A DNA stretch of 64,000 bases from Aquilaria yunnanensis (taxonomy: Eukaryota; Streptophyta; Magnoliopsida; Malvales; Thymelaeaceae), in assembly GCA_039654915.1 (NCBI GenBank), contig CM077593.1:77170501-77234500 (forward strand). Direction: 5' to 3'. Position numbers and translations under genes: made by a program. Below the pieces are notes generated by a model. The model saw nothing but the letters and a program-made list of their open reading frames with translations, was not told where the DNA came from and did not search any database. How positions within the stretch are numbered: the stretch's first letter is position 1; every line of letters starts with the position of its first letter. Of this stretch, positions 58,601 through 64,000 are shown in pieces.

Positions 58601-59065
58601 CATGCTTATAGAACTTCTACCCGTACTTCTACTGGAGCAACACTTTTTTCTCTGGTATACGGTATGGAGGCTGTATTGCCCATCGAAGTTGAAATTCCTT
58701 CATTAAGGGTACTAATGGATACTTAATTAAGAGAAGCAGAATGGGTCAAAGCTAGATATGAGCAATTAAATCTAATTGATGAAAGAAGAATGATAGCCCT
58801 CTGCCATGGGCAACTTTATCAAAGAAGGATGATTCGTTCTTACAACAAAAAGGTTCGCCCACGACAATTTCACGAGGGTGACATAGTGCTCAAGAAAATT
58901 TTACCCATGCAACATGATTCAAGAGGAAAATGGACACCAAATTATGACGGGCCATATGTCGTGAAGAAAGCATTTTCAGGAGGGGCACTAATTCTGACAG
59001 AAATGGATGGACGAGAATTACCGAAGCCAGTAAATTCGGATGCAGTAAAGAAATACTTTGCATAA
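55667..59065 (+). CDS. Ogre pol: RT, two RNase H domains, integrase (one in-frame stop)
   Basis: After splicing the exon would begin at 55636; the first ATG is 55667. RT: about residues 110-300, with LRVCQDYRPLN, FSGYNQI, MPFGLKNAGATYQRAM and the catalytic YVDD near 260. A first RNase-H-like domain follows (about 395-480, AIYYLSKKLTTYEAKYS). A second RNase H starts near 557, with acidic residues in FDGASNA, EYEAC, YGDSALV and EDNQIPDALA; two RNase H domains are typical of the Tat clade. Integrase has the zinc-binding H/H/C/C (HTSGH, CHKC) and the D-D-E residues in WGIDVIG, ISDNATN and GAVEAA. A TAA at 58724-58726 interrupts the frame; the same frame then continues through VRPRQFHEGDIVLKK to 59065. 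Everything needed for catalysis lies before the stop, but the C-terminal tail would be lost. Confidence 0.9.
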
Positions 59066-59080
59066 TGAAGAAATTTTCAA

Positions 59081-59095
59081 ACAGAAGGGGAGAAG
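59081..59095 (+). other. Polypurine-tract-like sequence after integrase
   Basis: ACAGAAGGGGAGAAG occurs 16 bases after the pol stop, but what follows (TGGATACAGGG) is not the LTR start. It may be an internal polypurine tract or a relic; it is not the boundary of a 3' LTR. Confidence 0.45.
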
Positions 59096-60407
59096 TGGAT
59101 ACAGGGTTACCAAAGTTTATTTGATCAAAGTTGTCAAAGAGAGCTTTCTTCTCTTACACTTTCATTATCTATCTGTACCCAAGATTTTCATATTACCCAT
59201 AAATAAAAAGCCAATTCTCTTTAGCTTGCCTTTGATTCTCACGTTCAAAATGCTAAAGTCGCTTCTATCCAGTTCTTTTCCTTCAAATCTCACATTCCTA
59301 CTAGCCTTAAGTGTGCAATAAATTGTGACTTTTGAAGGAAGAATAGTAATAATTAAAACTAAAAAAAAAAAAACAAAGACCGTAGATTACTTTGATAAGC
59401 TTTATGAATTAAAACAGATAAGATTGAGGTCCTGCTTTGCGAGCGGCACAGAACACAGGCTAACAAAGAAGAAGGAGTAACAAATCTTTGGGAGATAGCC
59501 TTGGTGGTGGCCTGAATGATCGCTTCAAAAGTCTTAACATGTCCATGTCAGCAAGAAAGAATCATACTCACGAATATCTCAACAGGGACAATTATTCAGA
59601 GAGGCATAAAGTACGAGGCGGACATTAAGGAAATTGAAGCCAAAATTTAAGAACAAATCAAGGAAAGAAGATTTTTGAAAAGAGTTAGGCTTTTGAGACA
59701 ATGGACAATAGCTGGAAAGCGAGACAATGAACAACAGCTGGAAAGTGAAACAATGGACAACAGTTGGAAAGCATAAAGAGATTCAACGATAGAAGGCAAT
59801 TACAAAGAGGATCCAGTAAAGCAAAGATATAAAAAAATAAATCCATCAGTTACACATGCTCTGCATTCATGCATTTCACATCATGCATGCATGGCATACA
59901 GAACTAGGAATCAAATGGGAAACACATCCACCGCACCGTTACAGCAGTATAAGCTGAGATCTCAATAACATCAGCTCTTACCAATCTATCACTGGATACA
60001 CAGCTAATATGCGGGACCAACCCGCATCAGGAATTCAAGGATAAGGTAGACAATATTGTCAAAATCCTGGTAATCAATTCAATAATCGAGGCTACACCGG
60101 GATGGACAGAATTGACGCCAGCTTAGCGGTATCCAAGATAAGAAATAGCTATGGTCAAAGATAAGTGCGGATATCGAGAAATATTGTCGTCGAAAGCAGA
60201 CAATGGATTCAATAATCAAGGACTGGATCAATGTCATGCCTGATGAGATATCAAAGATAAGAAATATCTATGATACTAAAATAAAGCAGGATCCACTTTT
60301 CCGGTTAAACGGCGGATACGGTACTCCGTGACTCTCAAGTCGGTTCTCTCAGTTGCCCATAATAACTGATACCTTCACCCCTTCTTTCTTTTACTTCCTC
60401 CTAGAAA
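59096..60407 (+). other. Post-integrase non-coding region
   Basis: No convincing ORF. The CAAAGACCGTAGATTACTTT word at about 59375 matches the minus-strand element. A 26-bp unit containing ACAATGGACAACAGCTGGAAAG repeats three times at 59695-59772. Between about 60040 and 60270 two imperfect copies of a segment with TTCAATAATC and GATAAGAAAT occur. ATGCATGC-rich sequence lies at about 59865-59895. The last 100 bases are the leader of the first cysteine-rich gene. Confidence 0.65.
59695..59772 (+). repeat. 26-bp tandem repeat, three copies
   Basis: Three adjacent units of GAGACAATGGACAACAGCTG plus GAAAGC with one to three changes each. Confidence 0.9.
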
Positions 60408-60956
60408 ATGGATCCTACTTTTTCTGCCTTGCGAAAGTATTTCCCTTCTCTCCCAATGAACATCCTAAAAAAGATCTACCGAGTTCGCTGTGAACGATTA
60501 AGAGCTCTGATGCACAAAGGAATACCTGAAGATGTACGGTGGTTAATCGAAGCCAAGGTTCGTCTGGCAGGTGAAATCCCAGAGACATTTGCATCTTACA
60601 TGCCTGGTGTTGGCAAAAGTTCTTATGCCAGAAAAAGAAGAGCGAAAAGATTACAAGTCTGCCATAAATGTGGTAGGTGGACTTGTAAAACTAGGTGTCG
60701 TTCTTTAGGAATGATCTCCAATAATCGAGAAGATAAAATACGGTTCATCAAGAATGGCTTGAGTAAGGACTCATTGGATGATATCCAATTGACTCTTGAG
60801 ACGCATTCTTGTGGATCTGTGCAACGTGAAATTCTTGATTTATGGAGTATTTTTCATGAAGAACGAGACCGTTACAGTCCCGGGAATCTGACTTTAAACG
60901 ACCCTGTTTGCCGGTTTGTAAGAAAGCTGGATGGGAAGCAGATCCTCGACTCATAG
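60408..60956 (+). CDS. Cysteine-rich nucleic-acid-binding-like protein, copy 1
   Basis: 182 codons, intact. N-terminal helical region (residues 5-55), then GVGKSSYARKRRAKRL (67-82), a basic patch, directly followed by Cys4 cluster C85-x2-C88-x4-C93-x3-C97. Next come a Leu-Gly, an Asn and a FIKNGL segment (113-118), and an acidic-amphipathic C-terminus with NDPVC near 164-168. The order of helical part, SxYAxxRRA basic patch, compact Cys cluster, then xxG-x-I-xxN and FIxxG is the architecture I associate with the small cysteine-rich nucleic-acid-binding proteins of carlavirus-like Betaflexiviridae, although these are shorter and their cysteine spacing differs. That relationship is inference. 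A plant zinc-finger family of other origin is the alternative. The start aligns with copy 2 (MDPT/MDST). No clear TATA box precedes this copy. Confidence 0.8.
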   Translation: MDPTFSALRKYFPSLPMNILKKIYRVRCERLRALMHKGIPEDVRWLIEAKVRLAGEIPETFASYMPGVGKSSYARKRRAKRLQVCHKCGRWTCKTRCRSLGMISNNREDKIRFIKNGLSKDSLDDIQLTLETHSCGSVQREILDLWSIFHEERDRYSPGNLTLNDPVCRFVRKLDGKQILDS

Positions 60957-61118
60957 AAGCCGTTAATGCCGTTACTGGACGTAAAACCAGTGGAAGATGT
61001 GAGCCACAGTCACAATTACTGTACATACAGTTTGTTATATTTGGAAAAATTTGCATTTTCTTTTGACAGATGTACATGCTCCCCTAAGTGTAATCGACAC
61101 GTTATCCCTTTTCATCAC

Positions 61119-61125
61119 TATAAAT
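61119..61125 (+). promoter_or_regulatory. TATA box before copy 2
   Basis: CATCACTATAAATGCGTGTTC lies 121 bases before the ATG of copy 2. The same sequence recurs before copies 3 and 4, so each gene appears to carry its own promoter. Confidence 0.6.
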
Positions 61126-61245
61126 GCGTGTTCTTCCTTCTGATTAAACAACAGATAAGATACCCCGTGACTTCTAAAGTCGGTTATTCCAGTTTCCTGC
61201 AATAACTGATTCATTTCCCTCTTCTCTCAAATTCTTCTCTCATCA

Positions 61246-61794
61246 ATGGATTCTACTCTTTCTGTACTGCGAAAATACTTTCCTTCCCTCCCACTAAAAG
61301 TCCTTAAAAAGATCTACCTTGCTAGATGTGAAAGAATCAGAGTTTTTACACGCAAAGGCATTCCCGATAATGTGCAGTGGATAATTGAAGCTAAGGTCCG
61401 TTTGGCGGGTGAAGTTCCAGATGCATTTATGCCCCGCATGCCCGGTTTAGGTAAAAGCCGTTATGCCAAAAGGCGAAGAGCAAAGAGACTAGGCGCGTGT
61501 TATAAATGTGGGCGATGGAATTGTAATACTAAATGTCGCTCTTTAGGATACATCTCCATAAATCGTGAAGATAAAAGAAAATTCATTAAGAATGGCCTGC
61601 GTAAGGAGTCTCTGGAAGATATCCGAGAGACTCTTGAAACGCATTCTTGTGGAAAAGTGCAAGGTGAAATTATCGGTTTATGGAGGACTTACCATAAAGA
61701 ACGAAACCGTTACAGTCTTGGGAATGTGATTTTAAACGACCCCGTTTGTCAGTTTGTAAGAAAACTAGATGGGAAGCAAATCCCCGACTTATAG
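61246..61794 (+). CDS. Cysteine-rich nucleic-acid-binding-like protein, copy 2
   Basis: 182 codons, intact and collinear with copy 1. It keeps the basic patch (SRYAKRRRAKRLG) and the Cys4 cluster CYKCGRWNCNTKC, then YISINREDKRKFIKNGLRKE. The C-terminal half (ESLEDIRETLETHSCG) is closer to copy 4 than to copy 3. It starts 838 bp after copy 1's start. The leader repeats the CCGTGACT...AAGTCGGTTAT words found before copy 1. Confidence 0.8.
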   Translation: MDSTLSVLRKYFPSLPLKVLKKIYLARCERIRVFTRKGIPDNVQWIIEAKVRLAGEVPDAFMPRMPGLGKSRYAKRRRAKRLGACYKCGRWNCNTKCRSLGYISINREDKRKFIKNGLRKESLEDIRETLETHSCGKVQGEIIGLWRTYHKERNRYSLGNVILNDPVCQFVRKLDGKQIPDL

Positions 61795-61944
61795 AAGGCA
61801 TTGAAGCCATTACTGGACATGAATCAGTAGAAGATGAGAGTCACGGTCATGATTCTTGTACATATAAGCTGTCATTTGTCTTTTCTTTTGACAATAATGT
61901 ACTTGCTTCTGTAAGTGTAATTAACGCATTATTCCTTTCATCAC

Positions 61945-61952
61945 TATAAATA
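61945..61952 (+). promoter_or_regulatory. TATA box before copy 3
   Basis: TTCATCACTATAAATATGTG, 62 bases before the first ATG of copy 3, in the same context as the boxes of copies 2 and 4. The part of the leader between TATA and GTTATTTCC is shorter here than in copy 4. Confidence 0.6.
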
Positions 61953-62006
61953 TGTGTTAGTTATTTCCGTTTCCTACAATCACTAATTTCTTTCTTTTTC
62001 TCTTAA

Positions 62007-62570
62007 ATGCCTCATTCATCAATGGAGCCTTCTCTTTCCGCTCTACGAAAATATTTCCCTTCTTTCCCAATAAATGTTCTTAAAAAGATTTATCAAGCCA
62101 GATGTGAACGATTCAGAGTATTTATGCACAAAGGCATTCCTGATAATGTGCGGTGGCTAATTGAAGCTAAGGTTCGTTCAGCTGGTGAAGTTCCAGAAGC
62201 GTTCTTTCCCCGTATGCCCGGCTTTGGTAAAAGCGCTTATGCCAAAAAGCGAAGAGCAAAGAGGCTAGGTGTCTGTCATAAATGTGGACGATGGAATTGT
62301 AATACTAAATGTCGCTTTTTAGGATACATCTCCAGAAATCATGAAGATAAAAGAAAATTCATCAAGAACGGCCTGCGTAAGGAATCTTTGGATGATATCC
62401 TATTAACTTTTGAAACACATTCTTGTGAAATAGTGCAATGGGAAATTATGGATTTATGGTGGATTTTCCGTAAAGAGCAGGATCGTTACAGTCTTGGAAA
62501 TCTAACTTTTAATGACCCTGTTTGCCAGTTTGTGAGAAAACTGGATGGGAAGCAAATCCCCGACTTATGA
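62007..62570 (+). CDS. Cysteine-rich nucleic-acid-binding-like protein, copy 3
   Basis: 187 codons from the first ATG (MPHSSMEPS). The ATG at 62022 aligns with the starts of copies 1 and 2, so either may be used. Basic patch SAYAKKRRAKRLG and Cys4 cluster CHKCGRWNCNTKC are intact. The first 90 residues differ from copy 4 at only three positions. In the C-terminal half the usual HSCG is HSCE. No stops or frameshifts. Confidence 0.8.
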   Translation: MPHSSMEPSLSALRKYFPSFPINVLKKIYQARCERFRVFMHKGIPDNVRWLIEAKVRSAGEVPEAFFPRMPGFGKSAYAKKRRAKRLGVCHKCGRWNCNTKCRFLGYISRNHEDKRKFIKNGLRKESLDDILLTFETHSCEIVQWEIMDLWWIFRKEQDRYSLGNLTFNDPVCQFVRKLDGKQIPDL

Positions 62571-62718
62571 AGGCATTAAAGCCATTACTAGACATAAACT
62601 AGTGGAAGATGAGAGCCACAGTCATGATTGCTGTACATATAAGCTGTCATTTGTCTTTTCTTTTGGCAATAATGTACTTACTTCCGTAAGTGTAATAAAC
62701 GCATTTTCCTTTCATCAC

Positions 62719-62725
62719 TATAAAT
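62719..62725 (+). promoter_or_regulatory. TATA box before copy 4
   Basis: TTCATCACTATAAATGCGTG, 100 bases before the first ATG of copy 4, followed by the repeated leader words GGATACGGTACTCC and AAAGTCAGTTATTTCC. Confidence 0.6.
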
Positions 62726-62818
62726 GCGTGTTCTTCCTTCTGGATACGGTACTCCATAACTCCCAAAGTCAGTTATTTCCATTTCCTACAATCACTAATT
62801 TCTTTCTTTTTCTCTTAA

Positions 62819-63382
62819 ATGCCTCCTTCATCAATGGAGCCTTCTCTTTCTGCTCTACGAAAATATTTCCCTTCTTTCCCAATAAATGTTCTTAAAAAGG
62901 TTTATCAAGCTAGATGTGAACGATTCCGACTATTTATGCACAAAGGCATTCCTGATAATGTGCGGTGGCTAATTGAAGCTAAGGTTCGTTCAGCTGGCGA
63001 AGTTCCAGAAGCGTTCTTTCCCCGTATGCCTGGCTTTGGAAAAAGCGCTTATGCCAAAAAAAGAAGAGCAAAGAGGCTAGGCGTTTGTCATAATTGTGGA
63101 TGGTGGATTTGCGGCAATAAATGTCGTTCTCCAGGAGTGATCACCAGAAATCATAATGATAGAATAAAATTCATCAAGAATGGCTTGCGTAAGGAATCTC
63201 TGGAAGATATCCGAGAGGTTCTTGAAGCGCATTCTTGCGGAATAGTGCAATTTGAGGTTGTTGGATTATGGATAATTCTCCAAAAAGAACGAGAACGTTA
63301 CAGTCTTGGGAATCTGACCCTAAACGACCCTGTTTGCCAGTTTGTGAAAAAGCTAGATGAGATGCAAATCACCGATTCATAG
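62819..63382 (+). CDS. Cysteine-rich nucleic-acid-binding-like protein, copy 4
   Basis: 187 codons from MPPSSMEPS (an alternative start at 62834 aligns with copies 1 and 2). Residues 1-90 are almost the same as copy 3. From the Cys cluster on (CHNCGWWICGNKC, spacing retained) it diverges, with CRSPGVITRNHNDRIKFIKNGL, then ESLEDIREVLEAHSCG as in copy 2. This pattern suggests gene conversion or unequal exchange among copies. The PG after the fourth cysteine makes the resemblance to betaflexivirus nucleic-acid-binding proteins strongest here. Confidence 0.8.
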   Translation: MPPSSMEPSLSALRKYFPSFPINVLKKVYQARCERFRLFMHKGIPDNVRWLIEAKVRSAGEVPEAFFPRMPGFGKSAYAKKRRAKRLGVCHNCGWWICGNKCRSPGVITRNHNDRIKFIKNGLRKESLEDIREVLEAHSCGIVQFEVVGLWIILQKERERYSLGNLTLNDPVCQFVKKLDEMQITDS

Positions 63383-63429
63383 AAAGCATTGAAGCCGTTA
63401 CTGGACGCAAAGCCAGTAGAAGATGGAAC

Positions 63430-63900
63430 AAGGTCACGATTACTGTACGTGCTAGCTGTCGCTTTTGAAATTTTCCTCCCCTTTTGGTAATAATGTATCC
63501 ACTCCTGACATGAACCAAAGTCACGATTACTGTACGTGCTAGCTGTCGCTTTTGAAATTTTCCTCCTCTTTCAGCGATAATGTATCCACTCTTGACATAA
63601 GCCATAGTCACGATACTGTACATGCTAGCTGACGCTTTTGAAATTTTCCTCCCATAATGTACCCACTCCTGACATGAGCTATAATTATGACTACTGTATA
63701 TACCTGCCACTTTTGAAATTTTCCTTCTCATCCGACAATCATGTACCTACTCCTGACATAAGCTACAGTCGCGACTACTGTACATGCTAGCAGCTATTTT
63801 GAAAATTTTCCTCCTCTTTTAACGATAGTGTACCCATACCGGACCAGAGTCATACCCGTGACTACTATGAATAGCTGGCAATAATGTATCCATTCTTGAA
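63430..63900 (+). repeat. Minisatellite derived from the gene 3' flank (78-88-bp units)
   Basis: The word TACTGTACGTGCTAGCTG recurs at about 63441, 63528, 63614, 63692, 63775 and 63863 (degenerate in the last). Each unit also has CTTTTGAAATTTTCCTCC and AATAATGTATCCACTCCTGACAT. The same words follow the stops of copies 1-3 once each (CTGTACATATAAGCTGTC, AATAATGTACTT), so the array grew from the gene 3' flank. Confidence 0.85.
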
Positions 63901-63930
63901 AATAAAATTATTGCCTTATCTCTTCATCTC

Positions 63931-63940
63931 TATAAATATA
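63931..63940 (+). promoter_or_regulatory. TATA box near the right window edge
   Basis: CATCTCTATAAATATATCC resembles the TATA context before copies 2-4 and stands about 40 bases before an ATG. Confidence 0.45.
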
Positions 63941-63970
63941 TCCTCTTTTCTCACAAGGGTAAGGATAGGA

Positions 63971-64000
63971 ATGGAGAAAACCCCAACTCGTAAATCCCGA
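63971..64000 (+). CDS. Possible start of another gene, cut by the window edge
   Basis: ATG at 63971 opens ten codons (MEKTPTRKSR) to the window end, 31 bases after a TATA box. It does not resemble the start of copies 1-4. Too short to classify. Confidence 0.25.
   Translation, partial: MEKTPTRKSR

Larger units (their letters stand above)
45899..64000 (+). mobile_element. Plus-strand Ogre-type (Tat lineage) LTR retrotransposon, right end outside the window
   Basis: Order: LTR, primer site, ORF1, gag-protease, intron, RT, two RNase H domains, integrase, then a long 3' region with four extra ORFs. ORF1 upstream of gag, an intron between protease and RT, and two RNase H domains together are the hallmarks of Ogre. 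No sequence like the LTR start TGTTGACACCC is seen after 59065, so the 3' LTR must lie beyond 64000 or be lost. The element is 18 kb long up to the window edge, in the known size range of Ogre elements (up to about 25 kb). Confidence 0.85.

Noticed and set aside
59058..59321. 87-codon plus-strand ORF after integrase
   Set aside because: Low-complexity hydrophobic frame overlapping the pol stop; no homologue recognised and not seen in the minus-strand element.
61746..61949. Small ORFs overlapping gene copies 2-4 in other frames (also 62545-62895 and 60748-61077)
   Set aside because: Shadows of the cysteine-rich genes and their 3' flanks.
1..64000. tRNA, rRNA or organellar DNA
   Set aside because: No cloverleaf-compatible or rRNA-like segments were recognised; the tRNA-like words are primer binding sites.

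Overview
This is plant (eudicot-like) nuclear DNA from a gene-poor, satellite-rich heterochromatic or pericentromeric region. The reasons are three long blocks of one tandem satellite, nested Ty3/gypsy LTR retrotransposons of plant lineages (Tat/Ogre with two RNase H domains; a decayed element with an initiator-Met primer site), solo LTRs with 5-bp target duplications, and no recognisable housekeeping gene, rRNA or tRNA. I cannot name the species.

Layout. (1) Positions 1-38250 are one satellite array (monomer about 287 bp, roughly 60 copies) split by three insertions: a solo LTR (1903-4443), a 12-kb non-autonomous LTR element (11609-23652) that itself carries a second, inverted solo LTR (15498-17937), and a 5.4-kb minus-strand Tat-type element with gag, protease and part of RT (32837-38236). 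The left part of the array is a seven-monomer higher-order repeat of about 2.0 kb; the right part is a simpler alternating dimer. (2) Positions 38251-45898 are a minus-strand, internally deleted Ogre-type element: LTR, minisatellite-rich 3' region, intron remnant, broken gag and the 3' end of ORF1. It is cut at 45898 by (3) a plus-strand Ogre-type element starting at 45899: a 3.7-kb LTR, primer site, ORF1, gag-protease, a 200-bp in-frame intron, and RT-RNase H-RNase H-integrase with one in-frame stop. No 3' LTR follows before the window ends.

(4) Downstream of integrase (60408-63382), apparently still inside that element, are four tandem intact ORFs of 182-187 codons. Each has an alpha-helical N-terminus, a basic patch and a compact Cys4 cluster. 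The architecture resembles the small cysteine-rich nucleic-acid-binding proteins of plant Betaflexiviridae. At least three copies have their own TATA box, and a minisatellite derived from the gene 3' flank follows. A captured, amplified virus-like or host gene family carried in the 3' region of an Ogre retrotransposon is the most interesting hypothesis in the window.

The ORFs within the satellite and within the LTRs are chance open frames and are not annotated as genes.
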